64,000 nt of DNA from the NCBI GenBank assembly GCA_028818755.1, contig JAPPNF010000025.1:37568-101567 (forward strand), read 5' to 3'. The position numbers and the translations under genes are program-made. Below, in pieces: positions 23,516 through 32,201 of the stretch (position 1 is the first letter of the stretch; each line of letters opens with the position of its first letter). This stretch comes from Deltaproteobacteria bacterium (lineage in GTDB: Bacteria > Desulfobacterota > Binatia > UBA9968 > JAJDTQ01). The notes beneath the pieces were generated by a model. It saw only the letters and a list, made by a program, of their open reading frames with translations, ran no database searches and was not told the DNA's origin.

Positions 23516-24793
23516 ATGGATCGCCCGCCCGACCTCCCCCGCCGCCGCTTCCTGCACCTGGCCGGCACGACCGTGGGCCTCGCCGCCACGTCCGCCTGCG
23601 CATCCGCCGCCCGGTCGAACGGCCCAGGCGCCCGCGGCGCCTCAGGCATCAGCGGCCCAGGTGTCCCATTGACGGTCGACCGCACCTACAAGCCCACCCG
23701 CTTCGACCCGTGGATCGAACTCGACCGCGCGGCCTGGGCCCACAACGTCCGCGAGGCCGCGCGGCTGGCAGGCGGGCGGCCGATCCTCGCCGTCGTGAAG
23801 AACAACGCGTACGGCCTGGGCGACCGCGCGGTCGGGCCGATGCTTGCCGGCATGTCCCAGGTGGGCGGCCTCGCTGCCGTGCGCGTCGAAGAGGCTCTTG
23901 CCATGCGCGAAGAGGGCGTCACGAAGCCGATCGTGGTCATGGCCGAGGGGTCCGAGGATGAGATCGAGGAGATGGTGAGGCACGACGTACTGCCGTCGGT
24001 CTGGCTGGACGACGCCCCGGGGCGCCTGCGCAACGTATCCAGGCGGCTGGGCAGGCCCGTTCCCGTCCAGCTCTTCATCGACACGGGGATGAACCGCGAG
24101 GGCATGCCCTACACACGCGCCCGGTCGTGGATAGAGGAACTCGTCCAAAGCCAGCACGTCGACGTGAACGGCACCTACACCATGTTCACCCACGACCTGG
24201 ACTTCGACCGGGAGCAGCACGCTCGCTTCGAAGAGCTGCTGGGCTGGGCCCGCGGGAAGAACCTGCCCCTCGGCACCCTCCACGCCGCCCCCACCTATGA
24301 GCTCTTCCACCTGCCCGAGGCGCACTACGACATGGTGCGGCCCGGCAATGCCCTGTTCGGGAATCCCCCCGGCGAGGAGGCCAGGGAAATGGCCGACCTC
24401 AGGCCCGTGTTCAGCCTGAAGACGCGGGTCGTGCGGGTCGAGCACCTCGAGCCGGGCGACAGCGCGGGCTTCAACCGCACGTTCATGCCCGACCGTGCCA
24501 CCTGGGTCGCGCTTCTGCCGATCGGGCGTACCGACGGGTATCCATCACAGGCGAACGGGACCTGCGAAGTGCTGATCAACGGTCGTGTGTACCCGGTCGC
24601 GGGCGGGGTCAACTCCGCCCACACCATCCTCGACATCGGTCCGGACAAGACCGTCGAGGTGGGCGATGTGGCCACGCTCATCGGGCCGGACCACCCGGCC
24701 GTGCTACCCCACACCGTGGCCGAGCGCACGGAACTCGGCTTCCTGCGGATCATCCAGAGCATGAACCCGCGGCTTCCTAGACGGGTGGTGTAG
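23516..24793 (+). CDS. alr: Exported alanine-racemase-like PLP enzyme
   Basis: This 425-residue fold-type III protein has an N-terminal twin-arginine/lipoprotein-like signal (RRRFLHLAGTTVGLAATSAC). An alanine racemase barrel follows, with PLP Lys95 in AVVKNNAYGLG. The barrel contains FIDTGMNREG and HAAPTYELF, and a C-terminal beta domain starts at ~325. Where alanine racemases normally have SYG.T(Y/W) with the catalytic Tyr, this protein reads SAGFNRTF. The usual GYADG reads GRTDG. Both conserved aromatics are changed. It may therefore have altered activity, or racemise or decarboxylate something else, in the periplasm. ATG 23516 follows AGGAGG. Gene symbol by family only. Confidence 0.75.
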   Translation: MDRPPDLPRRRFLHLAGTTVGLAATSACASAARSNGPGARGASGISGPGVPLTVDRTYKPTRFDPWIELDRAAWAHNVREAARLAGGRPILAVVKNNAYGLGDRAVGPMLAGMSQVGGLAAVRVEEALAMREEGVTKPIVVMAEGSEDEIEEMVRHDVLPSVWLDDAPGRLRNVSRRLGRPVPVQLFIDTGMNREGMPYTRARSWIEELVQSQHVDVNGTYTMFTHDLDFDREQHARFEELLGWARGKNLPLGTLHAAPTYELFHLPEAHYDMVRPGNALFGNPPGEEAREMADLRPVFSLKTRVVRVEHLEPGDSAGFNRTFMPDRATWVALLPIGRTDGYPSQANGTCEVLINGRVYPVAGGVNSAHTILDIGPDKTVEVGDVATLIGPDHPAVLPHTVAERTELGFLRIIQSMNPRLPRRVV

Positions 24794-24871
24794 CGGCGGG
24801 TCCACACGAGAAGAGACTTGACCATAGGCGAGCTGTCGACAGAACGCATAGCGACGCACAAGGAGGCATCG

Positions 24872-26665
24872 ATGCCAACTACCCATTTCCGTCCAACCTG
24901 CGTCCGCGGTCTCCGGGGTCGTGCGTTTGTTTTCGCTCGGCGCGCGCGCCTCGCTGCCCTACTCGGCTTGCTGGTCATTCCGGCCGACGCCTCCGCACAA
25001 ATCCAGCAGCACCTCGACCTCCGTGTCCCCATGCGCGACGGCGTCGAGCTGTCCGCCAACCTCTGGCTTCCGAACGGCTCCGGGCCCCACCCAACGGTCC
25101 TCGTGCGAACGCCCTACATCAAGGCCAACGAGCGGTACCCGCAACTCGGGAAGCAGTACGCAGAGCGGGGCTACGCCTTCATCGTCCAGGACGCGCGCGG
25201 ACGCGGGGACTCGGACGGGAGTTTCGACTTCTTCTTCGCCGATGGGGAGGACGGATACGACACGATCGAATGGATCGCGCGCCAGCCCTGGTCGAACGGA
25301 CGGGTCGGCATGGTCGGCGGCTCCTACCTGGCGACGGTGCAGTGGCTGGCAGCCCGCGAGGGCGCGCGAAATCTGGTCTGCATGATCCCCCAGGCGCCGG
25401 GCGGAGACTACTTCGACGAGCTTCCCTACATCGGGGGCGCCTGGCTGATGAAGTGGTCGCTGGACTGGATCAACGGCACCTCCGGAAGGACGGCTCAGGG
25501 GCCCGTCATGGGAGTCACCGACTGGGACGCAGTGTACGCCCACCGTCCACTCATCACCATGGACGACGCGATGGGGCGCGACATGCCCCTCTACAACGAC
25601 TTTCTGAATCACCCCACCAGGGACGCCTACTGGGATCGGATCCTCTTTGAGGACGAAGACTTCGCGGGGATCGACCTGCCCATCCTCGTCTTCACCGGTT
25701 GGTTCGACGCCGATCAGCCGGGCACCATGCGCTACTGGGAGGGAATGCGGGACCACTCGCCAGGAGCTGACAAGCAGCACATCATCATCGGCCCCTGGGA
25801 CCACGGGCAAGCCATCAGCGGCGGCGCGCTGAGCCTGGGCGAATTCCGCTTTACGCCAGAGTCCGTCGTGGACGTGCAGGCCACCCACATGGACTTCTTC
25901 GATTACTGCCTAGGAGGCAAGCGATCGACTGCCGACCTGCCCACAGCGCGCGTGTACCTCACGGGCTCGAACGAGTGGCGGGAGTTCGACGCGTATCCCC
26001 CCGCCGAGATGGAGCCGCAGAGCCTTTATCTGTCGAGCCGCGGCGGAGCGAACTCGCTGGCCGGGGACGGACGCCTGGCCTGGGGCCCACCCGGAGAAGA
26101 GCCACCGGACCAGTATACCTACGATCCGCAGAATCCGGTGCCGTCAGACATCGGCGGGGCCGCCCAGGGAATCGACCAGCGGCCGATCGAAAGACGCCAC
26201 GACGTCCTCGTCTACACGAGCGACGTACTCGATTCTCCCGTCGAAATCATCGGAGCGGTGGAAGCAATCATCCATGCCGCTACCGACGGGCTCGACACGG
26301 ACTTCACGGCAAAGCTCGTGGATGTCCAACCGGACGGCCGCGCCCTCAAGCTCGGCTGGTGGGACGCCGCCGCGATTCGCGCCCGCTACCGGAACGGCTT
26401 CGAAGCGGAGGAGCTGCTGACCCCGGGGCAGGAGGAAGAATACCGTATCAAGCTCGGGCACATCGGGCACACGTTCCTGCCGGGTCATCGAATTCGACTG
26501 GAGGTGTCGAGCAGCGCCTACCCGTTCTTCGCCCCCAATCCGAACACCGGAAATCCCGTGGCCACGGACACGGAGTGGCGCGTTGCTCAGCAGACCGTAT
26601 TCCACGACGCCGCGCGACCGTCGCGCCTAGTCCTCCCGGTGATGCCCAGGCGCGTGATTCCGTAG
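24872..26665 (+). CDS. S15/CocE-type hydrolase, exported
   Basis: This 597-residue alpha/beta hydrolase belongs to the X-Pro dipeptidyl-peptidase/cocaine esterase family (S15). It has a signal peptide ending at ~ADASAQ. The catalytic Ser is in GMVGGSYLATVQW, the Asp in FTGWFDADQPGTMRYW and the His in IIGPWDHGQAISG. The C-terminal jelly-roll domain typical of the family follows (DTDFTAKLVDVQPDGRAL, LEVSSSAYPFF). Members hydrolyse acyl esters, beta-lactam amides or X-Pro peptides; the substrate is open. ATG 24872 has a perfect AAGGAGG SD. The KAS III gene follows 11 bp downstream in the same operon. A paralogue is at 35601. Confidence 0.9.
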   Translation: MPTTHFRPTCVRGLRGRAFVFARRARLAALLGLLVIPADASAQIQQHLDLRVPMRDGVELSANLWLPNGSGPHPTVLVRTPYIKANERYPQLGKQYAERGYAFIVQDARGRGDSDGSFDFFFADGEDGYDTIEWIARQPWSNGRVGMVGGSYLATVQWLAAREGARNLVCMIPQAPGGDYFDELPYIGGAWLMKWSLDWINGTSGRTAQGPVMGVTDWDAVYAHRPLITMDDAMGRDMPLYNDFLNHPTRDAYWDRILFEDEDFAGIDLPILVFTGWFDADQPGTMRYWEGMRDHSPGADKQHIIIGPWDHGQAISGGALSLGEFRFTPESVVDVQATHMDFFDYCLGGKRSTADLPTARVYLTGSNEWREFDAYPPAEMEPQSLYLSSRGGANSLAGDGRLAWGPPGEEPPDQYTYDPQNPVPSDIGGAAQGIDQRPIERRHDVLVYTSDVLDSPVEIIGAVEAIIHAATDGLDTDFTAKLVDVQPDGRALKLGWWDAAAIRARYRNGFEAEELLTPGQEEEYRIKLGHIGHTFLPGHRIRLEVSSSAYPFFAPNPNTGNPVATDTEWRVAQQTVFHDAARPSRLVLPVMPRRVIP

Positions 26666-26676
26666 GTGGGGCCCGG

Positions 26677-27714
26677 ATGCACCGGCCAGCCCCCCTCGAC
26701 GGGCAGCCGATAGGTCTGCTCGGCCTGGGCATCTACCTGCCCGACCGCGTGATGACCAACGACGAATGGGCGGAATACGTGGACACGTCGGACGAGTGGA
26801 TCGTGGCCCGCACGGGCATCCACACGCGGCGCATCGCGGCGGACGACGAGAGCACGGCCGACTTGGCGCTGGCCGCGGCCGGGGCGGCCCTCGCCGACGG
26901 TGGCTTCGAGCCTGCGGACATCGACGAGATCGTTCTGGCAACCGACACGCCCGAAGTCTTCGCGCCGGATACTGCGGCCTACGTCCAGGCCCGCCTCGGT
27001 GTCGGCCAGATCCCGTGTTACGACCTCGCGGGCAGCGGTTGCGCGGGGTTCGTCCTGGCGCTGGACGTTGCGCGGTCACGGGCACTCGCTGACGGGCGCA
27101 GGGTGCTGGTAATCGGCGTCGAGCTGATCACGCGGCTCATGAACTGGAAGGACCGCAACACTTGCGTGCTCTTCGGCGATGCTGCCGGCGCGGCCGTGGT
27201 CGGGTCGGGCGCAGGCGCAATCGAGATCCTGGCCGCTACGGCGGGCACCGATGGCACAAGGAGCGACATCCTGGGGCTGGAGACAGGAGGCACGCGTCAG
27301 CCCGTTACCATGGAGCGGGTGCGGCAAGGGCTCCACAAGAACCTCGTGATGGATGGGCGCGAGGTCTTCCGCGAGGCCGTCCGCCGGATGAGCGAGGCGT
27401 CGCTGCGGGTGCTCGTCAAGGCTGGTGTTTCCATGGACGACGTAGCGCTCGTCGTGCCCCATCAGGCGAACCTGCGCATCCTGAACGCCGTGGCGGCACG
27501 CCTGGGCCTCTCGGAGGAGCGCGTCTTCATCAACGTCCAGCAGTACGGCAACACGGGCTCCGCGTCCGTCCCGGTAGCGCTATGGGAGGCACGGGATCAA
27601 GGGAGAATCAAGCCGGGCGACCTGGTCCTCCTGACAGCATTCGGGGCCGGGTTCCACTGGGCGGCGATGTTGCTGCGCTTTCAGGAGTCCCCTGGCATGG
27701 ACTCCGGCTGCTGA
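26677..27714 (+). CDS. fabH: 3-oxoacyl-ACP synthase III (KAS III)
   Basis: This 345-residue cytosolic thiolase-fold condensing enzyme is of the FabH type. It joins acetyl-CoA (or another acyl-CoA) and malonyl-ACP to start fatty acid synthesis. The Cys-His-Asn triad is present: Cys in DLAGSGCAGFVLAL, His in VVPHQANLRI and Asn in YGNTGSASVPVA. The N-terminal DEWIVARTGIHTRRIA is family-typical. No other fab genes are nearby. It follows an S15 hydrolase gene by 11 bp and ends 2 bp before the convergent amidohydrolase stop. It could also be a FabH-like enzyme of secondary metabolism. Confidence 0.9.
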   Translation: MHRPAPLDGQPIGLLGLGIYLPDRVMTNDEWAEYVDTSDEWIVARTGIHTRRIAADDESTADLALAAAGAALADGGFEPADIDEIVLATDTPEVFAPDTAAYVQARLGVGQIPCYDLAGSGCAGFVLALDVARSRALADGRRVLVIGVELITRLMNWKDRNTCVLFGDAAGAAVVGSGAGAIEILAATAGTDGTRSDILGLETGGTRQPVTMERVRQGLHKNLVMDGREVFREAVRRMSEASLRVLVKAGVSMDDVALVVPHQANLRILNAVAARLGLSEERVFINVQQYGNTGSASVPVALWEARDQGRIKPGDLVLLTAFGAGFHWAAMLLRFQESPGMDSGC

Positions 27715-27716
27715 TC

Positions 27717-29273
27717 CTACCACTCCCCCGTCACCGGATGGGTCGGAAGGCTCTCGATGTCGATGATGTCTCCCTCCTTCATCACGACTTCGAGTTGGCG
27801 GATGTTGGAGATATCGGCGAGGGGATCGGCCCCGAGAACGAGTATGTCGGCCAGCTTCCCGACTTCGAGCGTCCCGAACTCGTCGAGGGCCTTGCAGGCC
27901 ATCGCGCCGTGTTTCGTCGCCGCGACGATCGCCTCCGAAGGGGTCATGCCGAGTTCAACCAGCCCCTCGATGGCGATGATCGTCCCGATACCGGGCTTCA
28001 GGTGTTCCGCGGCCGGCCGCTCCTCCCGCGTGAACTCCGGTGCGACACCCCCGGCGCCGAAGAGCAGGTTGTCGGGCCCGACCGACACGATGCACCCTGC
28101 TTCGATGAGCTTGCGGCCATTCATCTGACGCATCTCCAGATTCCCGATCGTCACTGATCTGGGGTCGGGGATGCCCGTCTCCTGGATCTTGCGTCTCACC
28201 TCGGCCGTGGTCAGCGGAGCGCCGCGCTCTCTCTCCAGCGTCGCCCACCGCTCCCCCGCCTTCTCCCGCTCTTCGAGGTGCAGCCTCCACACTTCACCGG
28301 TGTACTTGTTCGGGAGGAGCGAGCAGATGATGCCCCGCTCGACGATCATTTCGACGAGTTCGTCGGTGATCTCCCGCATGGCAGTGACCTCGGGGTGCTG
28401 AATCAGGTCGATCCCGGCGAGGATGGAGAGACGAAGCCCCTCCAGAGTGGTCGAGTGGGTCTCCGCCACCAGGCCGCGTTTCTGGGTCTCCTCGACGATG
28501 ACTCGCTGGGCCCGCGGAGAGAAGCCTATAGTGGTCGGATAGTTGAAGTGGTGCGTGCCTCCGTACTTGATGAAGTCGGGTCCGAGATCCAGGTAGGCGT
28601 TGATGGCAACCCGGAGCTCTTCCGGCGTCATGTGCATCAACTCCTCGCCACTCCCCAGGGTGATCGAGTCGTTGATCTGCTCCTCGAAAAGTGTGAGCTC
28701 TGACTCGCGGTCGCCCGAGAACGTCTCGGAGAAGGGACCACCCCACCCCACGATGTTGCCGGCGACGTACATGCGCGGGCCCACGACCTCGCCGCGCGCG
28801 ATGGCGTCCCGCACCTGCATCCCGGGGAGAAGGGCCCCGTAGCTGTCGCGGATCGTCGTGACTCCGTGCTTCAGGTGAAGCTGGGCCCCCTGGAGGTTCA
28901 GGTCGGCGTTCCGATCCCAGTAGCGGGCGTTGGTCTCGCTCCAGCGCCTGCCGAAGGAGAGCGACATGTGCACGTTGGTGTCGACGAACCCGGGGGTCAC
29001 GAACTTGCCGGCGCCGTCAATGACGCGCGCCCCCGCCGGCACCTGAACCGCGTCCCGGGGACCGATCGCGGCAATGCGCCTGCCCTCGACCACGATGGTC
29101 GCGTCCGCCAAGGGCGGTCCGCCGTCGCCATCGATCACGGTGGCCCCCACGATCGCGGTCGTGCCCTGAGGTGTCTGCAATGCACGCGCCGGGACCACGG
29201 CGGCCAGGAGGACAACGCCGACAGAGAACAATGCGGCTCGCAGTGCTCTGGGGCCGTTGTTGAGTCTTTTCAT
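27717..29273 (-). CDS. Exported amidohydrolase (imidazolonepropionase/prolidase-like)
   Basis: This 518-residue amidohydrolase-superfamily protein has a signal peptide (LFSVGVVLLAAVVPARA). Family motifs are AIVGATVIDGDGG, GKFVTPGFVDTNVHM (metal-binding HxH region reduced to NVH), HGVTTIRDSYG, a carboxylate-Lys-type FIKYGG, AETHSTTLEG, IQHPEV, and the C-terminal TKHGAMACKALDEFGTLE and GKLADILVLGADPL. Members are often Xaa-Pro or Xaa-Arg/Lys dipeptidases or lactamases. ATG 29273 has GGGAG ~9 nt upstream. It is the last gene of a SusC-SusD operon and a close tandem paralogue of the next gene upstream (61-bp gap). Confidence 0.88.
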   Translation of the reverse strand: MKRLNNGPRALRAALFSVGVVLLAAVVPARALQTPQGTTAIVGATVIDGDGGPPLADATIVVEGRRIAAIGPRDAVQVPAGARVIDGAGKFVTPGFVDTNVHMSLSFGRRWSETNARYWDRNADLNLQGAQLHLKHGVTTIRDSYGALLPGMQVRDAIARGEVVGPRMYVAGNIVGWGGPFSETFSGDRESELTLFEEQINDSITLGSGEELMHMTPEELRVAINAYLDLGPDFIKYGGTHHFNYPTTIGFSPRAQRVIVEETQKRGLVAETHSTTLEGLRLSILAGIDLIQHPEVTAMREITDELVEMIVERGIICSLLPNKYTGEVWRLHLEEREKAGERWATLERERGAPLTTAEVRRKIQETGIPDPRSVTIGNLEMRQMNGRKLIEAGCIVSVGPDNLLFGAGGVAPEFTREERPAAEHLKPGIGTIIAIEGLVELGMTPSEAIVAATKHGAMACKALDEFGTLEVGKLADILVLGADPLADISNIRQLEVVMKEGDIIDIESLPTHPVTGEW

Positions 29274-29334
29274 GGTGATGACACTCCCTTCAGCGTCGGC
29301 GGCCCAAACGGACGCAGGCCGCGCCACCGGCGGA

Positions 29335-30897
29335 TCACTGCCATACGCCGGTGATCGGATTGGTTGGCAGGTTGTCGATGTCAATGATCACTCCGTCCTT
29401 CATCACGACTTCGAGTTTGCGGATGTTGGAGATGTCGGCCAGAGGGTCGCCCCCGAGAACGAGAATGTCGGCCAGCTTGCCCACCTCCAGCGTTCCGAAG
29501 TCGTCGAGGGCCCGACAGGCCATGGCACCATGCTTCGTCGCCGCCACGATCGCCTCCGACGGCGTCATGCCAAGTTCCACCAGGCCCTCGATCGCGACGA
29601 TCGTTCCGATGCCGGGCTCGAGGTGCTCCGGCACCGGGTGATCTTTGCGCAGGAACTCCGGGGCCACCCCCGGACGCCCGAAGAGCAGGTTGTCGGCCCC
29701 GACGGAGACGATGCACCCTGCCTGGATGAGCTTTTGTCCATTGGCCCAGCGCGCCTCGAGATTGCTCCAGTAGATGGTGCCGGGGTCCCTCAGCCCCGTA
29801 GCCTGCACATCGCGCCTGATCTCGAATGACGTCCTGGGTATGCGACGTTGGGGCGCACCTGGCGCCTGCGCCACGGCCTGAGCCTCCCGAGCTGCCTCGC
29901 GCTGCTCGAGTCGCTGTCGCCAGATTCTCCCGGTGTACTTGTTGGGCAGTAGCGAGCAGATGACCCCCCGCTCGACGATAAGGTCCACAAGCTCGTCGGT
30001 GATCACCCTCAGCCCCACATTCTCGGGATGCTGAACGACGTCGATTCCCGCGAGCAGCGAGAGCCGCAGGCCTTCCAGGGACGTAGAGTGGGTTTCGGCG
30101 ACCAGACCGCGCTTGTGCGTCTCCTCGACAATCACTCTCTGCACTCGTGGTGAGAAGGAGATCAGGGCGGGAGTCGTGTGTGAGGTGCCGTTGTACTTGA
30201 TGAAGTCCGGTCCTCTGTCCAGATAGATGTTCATCGCCACCCGCATCTCCTCGGGTGTCATGTTGAGAAACTCTTCCGCGGTGCCCAGGGTGAACAGATC
30301 GTCGAGCTGTTCCTGGAAGAACGTGAGTTCGGACCTGGGAGGGGCCCGGCGGGTCGAGGGCCCCTCCCAACCGAGAATGTTCCCCGCCACGTACATGCGC
30401 GGACCGACCCATACACCAGCGGCAATCGAGTCGCGAACGGCCATCAATGCCTCTGGAGGGCCGTAGCTGTCCCGAACCGTGGTGACCCCGTATTTGAGCT
30501 GACCCTGCACCCCCTGCAGGATCAGGTCCTCCAGTCGGTCCCAGTAGCGGGCGAAGGTGTATTCGCCCGTCGCTCCGCCCGTTATGGGCCCCATGTGGAC
30601 ATTTGTGTCGACGATGCCGGGCGTCACAAACTTCCCGGCACCGTCGAAGACGCGGGCCCCTGCGGGCACGGCGACCGAGGCTCGGGGTCCGATCTCGGCG
30701 ATCCTTGCACCCTGGATCAGGATGGTCGCGTCGGGGAGTGCTGGTCCTCCATTCCCGTCGATTACCGTGGCTCCCACGATCGCCATCATGCCGTCGTTTG
30801 CCTGGAAGGCGGTGGCGGGATCTGCCGAAGCGAGGCCAAGACCGACGCACGGAAGGACAAGTCGGGCGGCGCTGGTGCAAATGCGGAGGTGCTTCAC
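29335..30897 (-). CDS. Exported amidohydrolase, tandem paralogue
   Basis: This 520-residue protein is closely similar along its length to the gene at 27717. Shared phrases are GATVIDGNGGPALPDATI, GKFVTPGIVDTNVHMG, HGVTTVRDS-type VTTVRDSYGP, ETHSTSLEGLRLSLLAGID, and a C-terminal stretch with GTLEVGKLADILVLGGDPLA. It has a signal peptide ending around ATAFQ. GTG 30897 follows AGAGG. It lies 15 bp after the SusD gene in the same operon. The main differences are in the lid region (~330-370), which suggests the two enzymes have different side-chain preferences for similar imported substrates. Confidence 0.88.
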   Translation of the reverse strand: MKHLRICTSAARLVLPCVGLGLASADPATAFQANDGMMAIVGATVIDGNGGPALPDATILIQGARIAEIGPRASVAVPAGARVFDGAGKFVTPGIVDTNVHMGPITGGATGEYTFARYWDRLEDLILQGVQGQLKYGVTTVRDSYGPPEALMAVRDSIAAGVWVGPRMYVAGNILGWEGPSTRRAPPRSELTFFQEQLDDLFTLGTAEEFLNMTPEEMRVAMNIYLDRGPDFIKYNGTSHTTPALISFSPRVQRVIVEETHKRGLVAETHSTSLEGLRLSLLAGIDVVQHPENVGLRVITDELVDLIVERGVICSLLPNKYTGRIWRQRLEQREAAREAQAVAQAPGAPQRRIPRTSFEIRRDVQATGLRDPGTIYWSNLEARWANGQKLIQAGCIVSVGADNLLFGRPGVAPEFLRKDHPVPEHLEPGIGTIVAIEGLVELGMTPSEAIVAATKHGAMACRALDDFGTLEVGKLADILVLGGDPLADISNIRKLEVVMKDGVIIDIDNLPTNPITGVWQ

Positions 30898-30912
30898 GGT
30901 TGTGCCTCTCGA

Positions 30913-32190
30913 TCAGGGGATGTTCGGGTTGCCGTGGCGCTCGACGTTCGGCAACGGCCAGCAGGTCGCGTTGCCGTACTGCCGTCCCAGATGGTCGACA
31001 CCGGTAAAGAAGGGGATCTCGTGCGGGGTGCCCATGTAGCGGAGATGGTCGTTCAGCCGGTGCCCACCTTCCAAAAAGAGTTCCCGGCTCCGTTCCTGCA
31101 GGACCTGCGCAAGGATATCGCCGTCCGTTGCCGGGTCGAACGGAGGCAGTCCGGCTCGTGCATGCAGCGCGTTGATGATATCCACAGCGGTTTGCCCACC
31201 GCTCACCTCCGCAATGATCAACTGGGCTTCCTCCCAGGTTGCCAACGGTATGGGTGAGCCGAGGGAGGTGTACTTTGTCTGCTTGAAGTGGTCGAGCGGG
31301 GGGGCAGTCGGGAGCACGGCGGTGAACTCGACCGCCACCCTGGGATCCGCAACGCCCTTCCATTCAAGGTCTCTGAACCGGGGGGATACGGTGAACGCCG
31401 TAGCGCGCGTATACCGGTCGTAGCCCTTGTTGTACCGGCGCGGGTGGTCGTCTCCGCGAGACGCCACCTTCATGAACCCCTCCGGAACCGCCTGGGCATC
31501 CGACAGTGCGCCCGGGCCATCCCCGAGATCCAGGCGGACCCTCGCCCTTCCTACCCGGGCCATGTTCACAATCTCGGTTGTGCCGCCGGACAACGCCTGC
31601 GTGAAGTGTTCCTCGGCCATTCGCAGCACCTGTTCCGGCGTGAGCAGGGAACCGCCGTCAACGGCCATCTCGCAAAAGGCCTCGCCGAGCATTACGTAGT
31701 TGTATCCGGCATATGCATGGGCGGTGGCGATGAGCGAGGCCTTGTTCGGGACGTCAGCGTCCGGAAACTCCGTAATCCGCCGGATGGCATCCTCGGCCTC
31801 GGTTCTGGCCGTCTGAATTGGTGTGTACTGGCCAAACCCCGTGCCCTGGCACGGCGCCTGGGCCATGTTCTGGTGATTCGCGTCGATGATCCGCCCGCCC
31901 CACTCGCGATCGATCTGGGCGCCGCTGGAGTGCCACATCTCGTCGCTGAATGCCGAGCTCCCGAACGTGTAGTTGTTGTAGGCGCACTCGAAGTCGGCGA
32001 TCGCGCTATTGACCAGAAGGCCGGAGATGGCCGGATCCTCGAGAGCGCTCTCGTCCACCACGCCCGGAAGCTCCACTTCAAGCAGATCGTCGCAGCCGGT
32101 CAACCCTCCCAACATCAGGACCAGGCTGGCAGCCGTCGTTAGAGTCCCAACCTCACCCTTCCCCTGTTTCCTTCGATTACCGTATTTCAT
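30913..32190 (-). CDS. SusD/RagB-family outer-membrane substrate-binding lipoprotein
   Basis: This 425-residue SusD homologue is the surface lid of a SusCD importer. It has the lipobox MLGGLTGCDD followed by the family phrase EVELPGVVDESALEDP. TPR-type helices follow (YTPIQTARTEAEDAIRRI, AYAGYNYVMLGEAFCEM, EQVLRMAEEHFTQAL). The C-terminal SusD signature region is QERSRELFLEGGHRLNDHLR. It ends in NGNPNIP-like residues (VERHGNPNIP), shared with the second SusD at 37499. ATG 32190 has GAGG ~9 nt upstream. It follows the SusC gene by 11 bp. No glycan enzymes are nearby, so the ligand may be a peptide or another amide or ester. Confidence 0.9.
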   Translation of the reverse strand: MKYGNRRKQGKGEVGTLTTAASLVLMLGGLTGCDDLLEVELPGVVDESALEDPAISGLLVNSAIADFECAYNNYTFGSSAFSDEMWHSSGAQIDREWGGRIIDANHQNMAQAPCQGTGFGQYTPIQTARTEAEDAIRRITEFPDADVPNKASLIATAHAYAGYNYVMLGEAFCEMAVDGGSLLTPEQVLRMAEEHFTQALSGGTTEIVNMARVGRARVRLDLGDGPGALSDAQAVPEGFMKVASRGDDHPRRYNKGYDRYTRATAFTVSPRFRDLEWKGVADPRVAVEFTAVLPTAPPLDHFKQTKYTSLGSPIPLATWEEAQLIIAEVSGGQTAVDIINALHARAGLPPFDPATDGDILAQVLQERSRELFLEGGHRLNDHLRYMGTPHEIPFFTGVDHLGRQYGNATCWPLPNVERHGNPNIP

Positions 32191-32201
32191 TGGTCTGTAC
32201 C

